From NCBI GenBank assembly GCA_030652035.1, contig JAUSBJ010000029.1:1-40133 (forward strand): DNA of 40,133 nucleotides. The letters are read 5' to 3'. Below, one piece after another: positions 31,915 through 39,881 of this stretch (the first letter of the stretch is position 1; every line of letters begins with the position of its first letter). The notes below the pieces were generated by a model, which was not told the origin of the DNA, made no database searches, and worked only from the letters and a program-made list of their open reading frames with translations. The stretch is from Sulfurimicrobium sp. Lineage in GTDB: Bacteria; Pseudomonadota; Gammaproteobacteria; Burkholderiales; Sulfuricellaceae. The position numbers were made by a program, and so were the translations under genes.

Positions 31915-34900
31915 ATGAAAAAACACACCGAAGCCCGCCTCGAAGATGCCATCGTTGACCATCTGTGTACGCAGGGCGGCTATGTGTTCGTGGATTACAA
32001 CCACGGCGAAGCGGCGGGGCGTTACAACAAGGCGCGGGCGCTCGATCCGGCGCTGGTGCTGGGTTTCATCCAGGCCACGCAGGCGAAGATGTGGCAGCGC
32101 CTGCACGCCATCCACGGCGACGAAACCGAGAAGGTGGTGCTGGATCATCTGGTGAAGGAGCTGGAAACCAAGGGCATGCTCAAAGTATTGCGCCAGGGTT
32201 TCAAGTGCTATGGCAAGAAACTGCGCGTGGCGGTATTTGCGCCGAGCAACACCATGAACCCGGACACGCTGGCGCTCTATGGCCAGAACTTGTTGAGCGT
32301 GACGCGGCAATTCTTCTATGGCGAGACGCATACCAAGTCGCTCGATCTGGCGCTGTTCCTCAACGGCCTGCCCATCGCCACGGCGGAGCTGAAAAACGAG
32401 ATGTCCGGCCAGTCGGTGGCAGACGCCAAGAAGCAATATAAAACGCAGCGCGATCAGCGCGAGCTATTGTTCGATTTCAAGAAGCGCACTTTGGTGCATT
32501 TCGCCGTAGACCCGGACGAGGTGGCGATGTGTACGCGCCTCTCCGGCGACAAGACGCATTTCCTGCCATTCAATCTGGGCAACGCGGGCCATGCGGGCAA
32601 TCCACCTGCGGCGGACGGCGGCTACCGCACCGCCTATTTGTGGCGCGAGGTGTGGCAGCGCGATAGCCTGCTCGACATCCTCGGGCGTTTCATGCACCTG
32701 CAAGAGGATGAGAAACGCATCCTCACCGACGAGGGCATCAGGAAGATCACCCGCGAGACGATGATTTTTCCGCGCTATCACCAGCTGGATTCGGTGCGGC
32801 GGCTGGTGGCGCACACGCAAGCAAACGGGCCGGGGCGGAATTATCTGGTGCAGCATTCGGCGGGCTCGGGCAAGTCCAATTCCATCGCATGGCTGGCGCA
32901 CCGGCTTTCCAGCCTGCACGATGCGGAGGATGAAAAGATTTTCGATTCGGTGATCGTGGTGACGGATAGACGCGTGCTGGATCAGCAGTTGCAGAACACC
33001 ATTTACCAGTTCGAGCACAAACAGGGCGTGGTGCAGAAGATCGACGAGGACACGCGGCAACTGGTGCAGGCGCTGGCGAGCAGCACGCCGATCGTTATTG
33101 TTACCTTGCAAAAATTCCCATTCATCCTGGAAGCATTGGAGAAAATAAATACCGAGCTGCGCGACCAGAAGCAAAAGGAAATCGACATTTCGACGAAAGA
33201 TAAGCATTTCGCCGTGATCGTGGACGAAGCGCACAGCTCGCAGTCGGGTGAGACGGCGATGGAGCTGAAGGGTGTGCTGAATGCGCATCGCATCGCGGAG
33301 GAGGCTGCACAGTACGCCGTCGAACACGGACTCAATGAAGACGAAGATGCCGACCAGCTCGCGGGCGTGGTGCGCGAGATGCTGAAACGCGGCAAACAGC
33401 CCAACCTGAGTTTCTTCGCCTTTACCGCGACGCCGAAATTCAAGACCAAGAAGGTGTTCGACGAGCCGGGGCCGAACGGCGAAGCGCCGTTTCACCTCTA
33501 CACCATGCGCCAGGCCATCGAGGAAAAATTCATCCTCGACGTGCTGAAAAACTACATTACCTACGAAACCTATTACCGGCTGGTGCAGGTGGGCGACGAC
33601 GATCCGCATGTGGAGCGCAAGAAAGCGGCGCGTGCATTGGCGCGCACGCTGACCTTGCATGAAGTGAATCTGCGCAACAAGACCGAGGTGATGGTTGAGC
33701 ATTTCCGCACCCATGTGCGCCACAAGATCGGCGGTCGCGCCAAGGCGATGGTGGTGACAGAGGGGCGCTTGCATGCGGTGCGCTACAAGCAGGCCTTCGA
33801 TAGCTATATTGCGGAGAAAGGCTACACGGACATCAAATCGCTGGTGGCATTTTCTGGTGTGGTGGTAGACCCAGATGCCCCCGGCAAGAGCTGGACGGAA
33901 GTGGGCATGAACGGCGGCATCAAGGAAAGCGAGTTGCCGGAACGCTTCGACAGCCACGAATACCAGGTGCTGCTGGTGGCGGAAAAATACCAGACCGGCT
34001 TCGACCAGCCGCTGTTGCACACGATGTATGTGGATCGCAAGCTGACCGGCTTGCAGGCGGTGCAGACGCTGTCGCGCCTGAACCGCACCTGCGCGGGCAA
34101 GGAAGACACCTTCATCCTCGACTTCCGCAACACGCCGGAGGAAATCTATCTGGCGTTCAAGCCCTATTACGAAGATACGCCCACCGAGCCGCTAACCGAT
34201 GCGCAGCATCTCTATCGCTTGCAACACCAGATCGAGGAGACGGGGCTGATTTTCGAGGATGAGGTCAGGGCCTTCTGCGCGGTGTATTTCAAGGGCGTGC
34301 GCAAGGAGAGTTTTCACGACCATGCGGCAATGAACGGCATCCTGGATCAGGCGGTGGAGCGCTTCAAGGAGCGCGATGAAGATGAGCGCGAAGAGGTGAA
34401 GACGCTGTTGGTGAACTACCGCAACCTCTACGGTTTCCTGTCGCAGGTGATCCCATATCAGGATAGCGACCTGGAACGGCTCTATACCTATTTGCGCTTC
34501 CTGCTCACCAAGCTGCCCCGGCGCGAAGGCGGCGGGCCGATACATCTGGAAGACGAGGTGGAGTTGCAGTACTACCGCCTGCAGAAAATCAGCGAAGGAC
34601 AGATCGACCTGAATGTCGGGGACGGCAAACCGTTGAAGGGGCCGGGCGATGTGGGCACCGGGCAGGAGGATGAAAGAGTCAGGCTGTCCGAGCTGATCGA
34701 TATTCTCAACGAGCGTTTTGGCACTGACTTCACCCAGGCCGACCAGCTCTTCTTCGACCAGATACAGGAAGAAGCCCTCGAGAGCGACACGCTGAAGAAA
34801 GCGGCGGAGACGAACTCAAAGGACGACTTCCGCTACGTGTTCGAGAAAGCCTTTGAGGGGCTGGTGATCGACCGCATGGAAGGCAACGAGGAAATTTTCG

Positions 34901-34983
34901 GCAAGTTAATGGGCGACGGCGAGTTCCGTAAATTGGCGGTAGAGCATTTACTGCATAAGGTTTATGGGGCATTGAAAAATTGA
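31915..34983 (+). CDS. hsdR: Type I restriction endonuclease subunit HsdR
   Basis: The 1022-residue motor and nuclease subunit has an N-terminal PD-(D/E)xK nuclease with D144 and E158-L-K160 (SLDLALFLNGLPIATAELK), Walker A AGSGKS at 316-321, DEAH at 437-440, FTATPKFKTKK, and helicase motif VI region (LQAVQTLSRLNRTCAGK). All motifs are intact, so cleavage activity is expected. C-terminal helices (about 780-1020) bind the M2S complex. GAGG stands before the ATG at 31915. It is the last gene of the operon. Confidence 0.96.
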   Translation: MKKHTEARLEDAIVDHLCTQGGYVFVDYNHGEAAGRYNKARALDPALVLGFIQATQAKMWQRLHAIHGDETEKVVLDHLVKELETKGMLKVLRQGFKCYGKKLRVAVFAPSNTMNPDTLALYGQNLLSVTRQFFYGETHTKSLDLALFLNGLPIATAELKNEMSGQSVADAKKQYKTQRDQRELLFDFKKRTLVHFAVDPDEVAMCTRLSGDKTHFLPFNLGNAGHAGNPPAADGGYRTAYLWREVWQRDSLLDILGRFMHLQEDEKRILTDEGIRKITRETMIFPRYHQLDSVRRLVAHTQANGPGRNYLVQHSAGSGKSNSIAWLAHRLSSLHDAEDEKIFDSVIVVTDRRVLDQQLQNTIYQFEHKQGVVQKIDEDTRQLVQALASSTPIVIVTLQKFPFILEALEKINTELRDQKQKEIDISTKDKHFAVIVDEAHSSQSGETAMELKGVLNAHRIAEEAAQYAVEHGLNEDEDADQLAGVVREMLKRGKQPNLSFFAFTATPKFKTKKVFDEPGPNGEAPFHLYTMRQAIEEKFILDVLKNYITYETYYRLVQVGDDDPHVERKKAARALARTLTLHEVNLRNKTEVMVEHFRTHVRHKIGGRAKAMVVTEGRLHAVRYKQAFDSYIAEKGYTDIKSLVAFSGVVVDPDAPGKSWTEVGMNGGIKESELPERFDSHEYQVLLVAEKYQTGFDQPLLHTMYVDRKLTGLQAVQTLSRLNRTCAGKEDTFILDFRNTPEEIYLAFKPYYEDTPTEPLTDAQHLYRLQHQIEETGLIFEDEVRAFCAVYFKGVRKESFHDHAAMNGILDQAVERFKERDEDEREEVKTLLVNYRNLYGFLSQVIPYQDSDLERLYTYLRFLLTKLPRREGGGPIHLEDEVELQYYRLQKISEGQIDLNVGDGKPLKGPGDVGTGQEDERVRLSELIDILNERFGTDFTQADQLFFDQIQEEALESDTLKKAAETNSKDDFRYVFEKAFEGLVIDRMEGNEEIFGKLMGDGEFRKLAVEHLLHKVYGALKN

Positions 34984-35079
34984 GCGCTAATCGAAAGTGA
35001 CGGCTAGAAAAAAATCAAAAGCGGACATTCCAGTAGGCCGCACCGACAGACTTTTCAGTAAATCTCCAGCATCCGCTTT

Positions 35080-35106
35080 GGCCGATATCCGGCCCCTCTG
35101 GCCATC
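35080..35106 (+). repeat. Direct repeat, left copy
   Basis: This 27-base stretch (GCCGATATCCGGCCCCTCTG core) recurs with one change at 37461-37487. A second shared phrase (CTCGCGTTCTTCGGCGATAT) lies at about 35208 and 37490. The two copies bracket the decayed toxin-antitoxin, hsdR fragment and second rhuM. Confidence 0.6.
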
Positions 35107-35262
35107 CAGCCTATGCTACCGCCCAAGGTGCATTTGAAAAACCCAAGGCCAGTTCCGATGACATCAACCCGATTTTCTCTGCTCCATGCCACACACATTA
35201 TGACCATCGACTCGCGTTCTTCGGCGATATCTTCACCGGCGCATGCGATTCTGCGGTTACGC

Positions 35263-35495
35263 TCATGAACGGCGGGAACCTACCCAGTGGAGTTTCCGCT
35301 CAGCGTGACCAGCTTCGCGCTGGCTGCGTATCGAAAACACGAACACCGTGTCCATCTCGGGTACGTAGCGATATAGGGCTGCGATGATTTCAACAGTGCG
35401 CTGCACTGGATTTTTCACCTCATGGCTCGCCAGATGATCAAGGATGAGATCAAAATCCCAGGTAACCTCAGAGGCGCCAACTCGATGCGGGACAC
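35263..35495 (-). pseudogene. ParE-like toxin, frameshifted and internally deleted
   Basis: GTG at 35495 opens VSRIELAP. After a one-base loss near 35470 the frame continues as EVTWDFDLILDHLASHEVKN and VEIIAALYRYVPEMDTVFVF, ending SIRSQREAGHAERK. This is the ParE/RelE-type toxin pattern. About 35 residues between the second helix (EIIA) and the strand ALYRYVPEMD are missing. The start lies three bases after the antitoxin stop. It is therefore a dead toxin behind an intact antitoxin. Confidence 0.75.
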
Positions 35496-35497
35496 TT

Positions 35498-35782
35498 TCA
35501 GCGCGCCAGCTTGCGCGCCACCGGTCGTTTCGTGGCCTTGCCAGCCATGCGTGCTTCCAGATAGTCGCGCATTTCCTGCCAGGGGATGGTTTCGCCGCTG
35601 GCCACGATATCGGCATAGCGGCCTTCAGCCACGGCATCGAAATCGGCGCGGCGTTCGGCTTGCTCGGTTTTCTCGGCAATCGCTTCGAGAATGAAGCCAT
35701 GAGGCGTCGTTCCGGCATGTTTCGCCGCAACGGCAATGCGGGCTTTCAGATCATCAGGCAGGCGAATGGTGGTCGTGGACAT
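35498..35782 (-). CDS. Ribbon-helix-helix antitoxin
   Basis: From ATG 35782 the protein has 94 residues. It begins STTTIRLPDDLKARIAVAAK, a ribbon-helix-helix DNA-binding domain, and has a C-terminal helix region (IPWQEMRDYLEARMAG) that would bind a ParE toxin. Upstream in-frame codons come from the repeat at about 35795-35850 and are not used. The partner ParE gene is broken, so it may persist only as a repressor or as protection against other toxins. Confidence 0.82.
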   Translation of the reverse strand: MSTTTIRLPDDLKARIAVAAKHAGTTPHGFILEAIAEKTEQAERRADFDAVAEGRYADIVASGETIPWQEMRDYLEARMAGKATKRPVARKLAR

Positions 35783-35794
35783 GTTAAAAACAAA

Positions 35795-35852
35795 TAATTT
35801 GTTTATTTTCATTGCATTAGACTATTAGTCGAGCGGCCAACTGAGGTTTCTC
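35795..35852. repeat. Half copy of the 240-bp inverted-repeat element
   Basis: The stretch has TTTCATTGC, TTAGAC, AGTCGAGCG and CAACTGAGGTTTCT in the same order and spacing as 23573-23620. Only the right end of the element is present. It forms the upstream region of the ribbon-helix-helix antitoxin gene. Confidence 0.65.
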
Positions 35853-35982
35853 AGGATAATGGACAGGATTACGTAGGCGTCACTTCAAACCCGCTTCATC
35901 CGCTGGCGCATCAGTCCATTACCCTTTAGTATTCCCGGCGAATCGCAGCGTAAGCGGTGCAGGGAAAAAGGGAAATTAACGC

Positions 35983-36180
35983 ATGGCCATAACAGAGGCT
36001 CAAACACGTGCCAAGCTGATTGATGCCCAGCTTGGTGCGTCCGGCTGGAACGTCAAAGATCCGACGCAAGCCGTCGAAGAGTTCGACATTCTGACTAGCC
36101 TGCCCGACGGTGTTGCAGAGCCGCGCACCAAATATGAAGGCCGCTGCCGGAAAAACAAACAGAGCGAAAAGAAGACCTAA
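35983..36180 (+). pseudogene. N-terminal fragment of an EcoEI-type hsdR
   Basis: The 65-codon frame MAITEAQTRAKLIDAQLGAS, GWNVKDP and FDILTSLPDGVAEPRTKYEG matches the extreme N-terminus of EcoEI-type HsdR. In intact proteins the GVAEPRT-YEG stretch leads into a nuclease motif (SDYVLLG...VEAKK). Here the frame instead ends in a lysine-rich tail and a stop, followed by ATGA and a second tiny frame. It is a relic of a second type I system, unlike the intact hsdR at 31915. Confidence 0.75.
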
Positions 36181-36299
36181 TGAGCATCGAGCCAGCTCAA
36201 CCACAGGCTGCAGAAAAATGATCAATTCACATTGTTCGCCAATTTTTTTCGTGCCTTTCGTGTGTTTCGTGGTTAATCAAATTGGGGTGAAACTTCCAC

Positions 36300-37346
36300 A
36301 TGACTGACGACAGCAAAAGACTCATCCGCAACAGCACCGCCGAGTTCCTGATCTTCACTGCTCAGGCCGGTGAGCAGAGCATCGAGGCGCGTTATGAGGA
36401 CGAAACCGTCTGGCTGACGCAGAAGCTGATGGCTGAGCTGTTTGCGGTGGATGTGCGCACGGTCAGCGAGCACCTGAAGAACATCTTTTCCAGCGGTGAA
36501 CTGGGCGAGGATTCAGTCATCCGGAAATTCCGGATAACTGCCGCCGATGGCAAGTCCTACGCCACCAACCACTACAACCTCGATGCCATCATCTCGGTCG
36601 GCTATCGGGTCAACTCGGTGCGTGCCACCCAGTTTCGCCAGTGGGCCACCGGTGTGCTGCGCGAGTTCGCCATCAAGGGCTATGTGCTGGACAAGGAGCG
36701 CCTGGAGAACGGCGCTTTTCTGGGTGAGGACTACTTCGAACACCTGCTGGCCGAGATTCGCGAGATTCGGCTGTCCGAGCGCAAGTTCTATCAAAAGGTC
36801 ACCGACATCTACGCCACGGCGGTGGATTACAACCGCGATGCGCCCACCACAAAGGCCTTCTTCGCCAAGGTGCAGAACAAGCTGCATTTCGCCATCCATG
36901 GGCACACTGCCGCCGAGCTTATCGTGCGGCGTGCCGACAGCGGCAAGCCGCATATGGGCCTGACCTCCTGGGAGAATGCGCCCGGCGGCAAGATCATCAA
37001 GACGGATGTCGTTGTCGCGAAGAACTATCTTTCCCAGGAAGAACTGGATTCTCTCGGGCGTATCGTGAACTCGTACCTCGATCTGGCCGAAGATCGCGCC
37101 CGCCGCAATATTCCGATGACGATGGAAGACTGGGCCAAGCGGCTGGATGCCTTTCTGGAGTTTACCGAGCGGAACGTATTGCAGGATGCAGGCAAGGTTT
37201 CCGCAGAAATGGCCAAAGCGCATGCGGAAAGTGAGTTCGAGAAATACCGTATCGTGCAAGATCGGCTGTTCGAGAGCGACTTTGACCGGGTGATCAAGCA
37301 GATTGAGGACGAACACAAGCCAGACGACAATAAAGATCAATACTGA
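36300..37346 (+). CDS. rhuM: Second RhuM-family protein
   Basis: The 348-residue protein is paralogous to the rhuM at 28893. It shares VWLTQKLMAELFAVDVRTVS, HYNLDAIISVGYRVNSVRAT, the core RKFYQKVTDIYATAVDYNRD, and the C-terminal MTMEDWAKRLDAFLEFTERN. Sequence divergence is large, so it is not a recent duplicate. It follows an hsdR fragment, which fits the common pairing of RhuM with type I systems. It carries a long palindrome within codons 72-80. GGGGTGA precedes the ATG. Confidence 0.9.
   Translation: MTDDSKRLIRNSTAEFLIFTAQAGEQSIEARYEDETVWLTQKLMAELFAVDVRTVSEHLKNIFSSGELGEDSVIRKFRITAADGKSYATNHYNLDAIISVGYRVNSVRATQFRQWATGVLREFAIKGYVLDKERLENGAFLGEDYFEHLLAEIREIRLSERKFYQKVTDIYATAVDYNRDAPTTKAFFAKVQNKLHFAIHGHTAAELIVRRADSGKPHMGLTSWENAPGGKIIKTDVVVAKNYLSQEELDSLGRIVNSYLDLAEDRARRNIPMTMEDWAKRLDAFLEFTERNVLQDAGKVSAEMAKAHAESEFEKYRIVQDRLFESDFDRVIKQIEDEHKPDDNKDQY
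36514..36540. promoter_or_regulatory. Long palindrome inside the second rhuM
   Basis: CAGTCATCCGGAA (36514-36526) and TTCCGGATAACTG (36528-36540) form 13-bp arms with one mismatch around a single central base; the inner 8-bp arms are perfect. It lies at the codon position aligned with the palindrome of the first rhuM, but its sequence is unrelated. The role is inferred. Confidence 0.6.
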
Positions 37347-37648
37347 CTAAAATCACGGCGTATCAGTGCGATTTTGAACTGAACTTGGGGGTCGCGAATG
37401 GCACGTGTGCGCAAAAGAACGGAAGTTTGTCTAACTGGCGCTTGACGGCTGTTATGTTATGGCCGATACCCGGCCCCTCTGGCCATCAGCTCGCATTCTT
37501 CGACGATATTTTCAAATGGTAGAGTGGGCCACTCCAAACAAGGGACAAGGCCAAATGCAGCACTATTGTGCTACGACATGCAATGGATGCGGCTCGTAAA
37601 GTGAGGGGCTGCCAAGATGAAAGACACGGATACTCTTGGGCGGACACC
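37347..37648. other. Intergenic with right copy of direct repeat
   Basis: No gene is seen. Positions 37461-37487 repeat 35080-35106 and mark the likely right edge of the inserted region. The frames here are short and without motif. Confidence 0.5.
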
Positions 37649-37776
37649 TCCCCCCTGAAGTGGGTCAAGCAGGCAATCCACACAGCGGATGCTCGCACAA
37701 GGGGGGAATGAGGGGGGTTACAGGATGACCCACAGGCCTGGATTTAACCCCCCCAGCCCCCCTTATCAGGGGGGAG
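37649..37776. repeat. Nested inverted repeat behind nadA
   Basis: An outer perfect 11-bp pair, CTCCCCCCTGA (37649-37659) with TCAGGGGGGAG (37766-37776), encloses a second pair: AAGGGGGG and GAGGGGGGTTA (37699-37720) with TAACCCCCCC and GCCCCCCTT (37745-37764). The 128-bp unit could form a large cruciform. It may act as terminator for nadA or be a dispersed palindromic unit. Confidence 0.6.
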
Positions 37777-37849
37777 CCCTTTTGGTTCAGCGTGGCTGAC
37801 TAGGCGTGAACCGGCTTTGCGTGCCGCCACTACCTTCCACCAGGCAATA

Positions 37850-38962
37850 TCAGGACGCGTCGAGCATGCGCTGGAGCGAGAGGCGCGCCATTTCGGCTTC
37901 CTGTGGTGGCACCTTGATCTGGTTCACCACCTTGCCTGCCGCCAGGTTTTCCAGCACCCAGGCCAGGTGCTGCGGGTCGATGCGCGCCATGGTGGAGCAC
38001 ATGCACACCGTGGAGGACATGAACTGCACCAGCTTGCCTTCCGGCTTGAAGCGGTTCGCCAGGCGGTTGACCAGGTTCAGCTCGGTGCCGACCAGCCACT
38101 TGGTGCCCGGCGCGGATTCGGCGATGGTCTTGATGATGTATTCGGTGGAGCCGACGTAATCGGACAGCTGGCACACCTCGAAGCTGCATTCGGGGTGGGA
38201 GATCACCAGGCCGTCCGGGTGCTGTGCGCGGAATTTCTCGATGTGCTGCGGCTGGAACATCTGATGCACCGAGCACAGGCCTTTCCATAAAATAATTTTG
38301 GCTTTTTTGATCTGCTCCGGCGTCAGGCCGCCCATGGGCTGGTCGTAGTCCCACAGCACCATTTCATCGAGCGGAATGCCCATCTTGAAGCCGCTCCAGC
38401 GGCCCAGGTTCTGGTCGGGGAAGAACAGCACTTTCTCGCGCTGGGCGAACGACCAATCGAGGATCTTTGTTGCGTTGCTGGAGGTGCAGACGATGCCGCC
38501 ATGCTCGCCGCAGAAGGCTTTCAGATCGGCGGCGGAATTGATGTAGGTGACGGGCGTGACGCTCTGGTCCGGATCGAGCACCGTTTTCAACTCGCGCCAG
38601 GCGCGCTCGACCTTGGACAGCGTCGCCATGTCCGCCATGGAACAGCCTGCGGAGAGGTCGGGCAGGATGGAAATCTGTTCCGGGCGCGAGAGGATGTCCG
38701 CCACTTCGGCCATGAAGTGCACGCCGCAGAAGACGATGTATTCTGCCTCCGAAGCCGCGGCCTGGCGCGACAGCTTGAGCGAATCGCCGGTGAAATCGGC
38801 GTGGCAGATCACGTCGTCGCGCTGGTAGTGGTGGCCCAGGATCACCAGGCGCTTGCCCAGTTTGGCTTTGGCGGCAATGATGCGCTCCTGGCACGCGTCA
38901 TCCTGCATGTGGCTGAACTTGTCGAAAGTGATAGGGCTTATTTGCATGGCGTGGCTTCGCAT
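37850..38962 (-). CDS. nadA: Quinolinate synthase NadA
   Basis: The 370-residue enzyme condenses iminoaspartate with dihydroxyacetone phosphate to quinolinate, in NAD synthesis. The three [4Fe-4S] cysteines are visible: C107 (DLSAGCSMAD), C230 (WKGLCSVHQ) and C320 (SSTVCMCS). ILGHHYQRDDV and ISHPECSFEVC are conserved family blocks. ATG 38962 and ATG 38947 (residue 6, MQISPITF) are both possible starts; the second fits the family better. No nadB or nadC is in the window. It is the last gene of the minus-strand housekeeping block. Confidence 0.96.
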   Translation of the reverse strand: MRSHAMQISPITFDKFSHMQDDACQERIIAAKAKLGKRLVILGHHYQRDDVICHADFTGDSLKLSRQAAASEAEYIVFCGVHFMAEVADILSRPEQISILPDLSAGCSMADMATLSKVERAWRELKTVLDPDQSVTPVTYINSAADLKAFCGEHGGIVCTSSNATKILDWSFAQREKVLFFPDQNLGRWSGFKMGIPLDEMVLWDYDQPMGGLTPEQIKKAKIILWKGLCSVHQMFQPQHIEKFRAQHPDGLVISHPECSFEVCQLSDYVGSTEYIIKTIAESAPGTKWLVGTELNLVNRLANRFKPEGKLVQFMSSTVCMCSTMARIDPQHLAWVLENLAAGKVVNQIKVPPQEAEMARLSLQRMLDAS

Positions 38963-39014
38963 CCGGGAAAATCAGCAAACGCTAAAGTTATCAAAATATG
39001 ACCAAAAGTCCAGA

Positions 39015-39461
39015 CTAATCTTTCCCCGCCATGTCTGGCAGCCGTTCGATCGCCGCGACGTTGGTCCAGGAAAACACCTTGGCGGCAGCTTCCTGCCATG
39101 GCAGCCAGACAAAATCCAGATGCTCGCGCGGTGCCAGGGTAACGGGCAAAGGTTCAGGCAGGCACAGGCCGAAGACATGCTCGGTGTTGTGCGTCACGCC
39201 CGGGCCATAACGATGACGCCACTCGGCATAAATCTCGAACACGTTGTGCATTTTCCAGTCGCGAAACTTGAATGACTCCGCATCCAGGCCGGTCTCCTCG
39301 GCCACTTCGCGCACCGCGGTCTGGCGCAAGCTTTCACCTGGATCGCAACTGCCGGTTACAGATTGCCAGTAACCGGAGTGATCTGCACGCTCCAGCAGCA
39401 GCACCTGCAAATCGGGCGTATAAATGACGACCAGGACGGAAACGGGCGTTTTGTAGGCCAT
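39015..39461 (-). CDS. nudB: Dihydroneopterin triphosphate pyrophosphatase NudB
   Basis: The 148-residue Nudix hydrolase has a complete Nudix box: G37-x5-E43-x7-R51-E52-V-x-E55-E56-x-G58-L59. Its length, the start KTPVSVLVVIY and the HNTEHVFGLCLPEP stretch fit NudB, which removes pyrophosphate from dihydroneopterin triphosphate in folate synthesis. It lies 17 bases after the rhodanese gene and downstream of aspS, the standard betaproteobacterial order. Confidence 0.93.
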   Translation of the reverse strand: MAYKTPVSVLVVIYTPDLQVLLLERADHSGYWQSVTGSCDPGESLRQTAVREVAEETGLDAESFKFRDWKMHNVFEIYAEWRHRYGPGVTHNTEHVFGLCLPEPLPVTLAPREHLDFVWLPWQEAAAKVFSWTNVAAIERLPDMAGKD

Positions 39462-39478
39462 CCTGAAAAATCCGGGAA

Positions 39479-39859
39479 TTACTCGAAGTTGATCTGTTCA
39501 GGCTTCTCGGTCGGGCGCTGCTCATTGTTCCACTGATCGAAACCGCCGAGCATGGAAACCACATCGGTATAGCCCAGCCGGTGCAGCTGCACGGCGGACA
39601 AAGCCGCGCGGCCGCTGGTGCGGCAATAAATCAGCAGCGATGCATCGCGCGGGGCGGCTTCCGGCACCATGCCGACCTTGAATTCAAGTATGCCACGCGG
39701 AATGTTGATGGCGCCCGGCAAATGGCCCGTGACAAATTCATCATACTCGCGCACGTCCAGCACCACGCGCTTGCCTAGCAGGGACATGGCTTCATCGCAG
39801 GAAACTTCCCTGATCTGGGATTTGGCTTCGACCACCAGGTCGTGAGGGGTTATAGGCAT
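39479..39859 (-). CDS. Rhodanese-like sulfurtransferase
   Basis: The 126-residue single rhodanese domain has the active-site Cys79 in the loop C-R-T-S-G-R (79-84), and the family blocks VVLDVREYDEFVTGHLPGAI and MLGGFDQWN. It should accept sulfur from thiosulfate or a persulfide donor. AGGAGA precedes the ATG. It sits between aspS (22 bases) and nudB (17 bases), so it is co-transcribed with them; no functional link to either is obvious. Confidence 0.93.
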   Translation of the reverse strand: MPITPHDLVVEAKSQIREVSCDEAMSLLGKRVVLDVREYDEFVTGHLPGAINIPRGILEFKVGMVPEAAPRDASLLIYCRTSGRAALSAVQLHRLGYTDVVSMLGGFDQWNNEQRPTEKPEQINFE

Positions 39860-39881
39860 CTGATGTTCTCCTATTCTTGGT

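Noticed and set aside
32464..34020. 518-codon open frame on the minus strand opposite hsdR
   Set aside because: A shadow of hsdR without motifs or ribosome binding site; hsdR is well supported.
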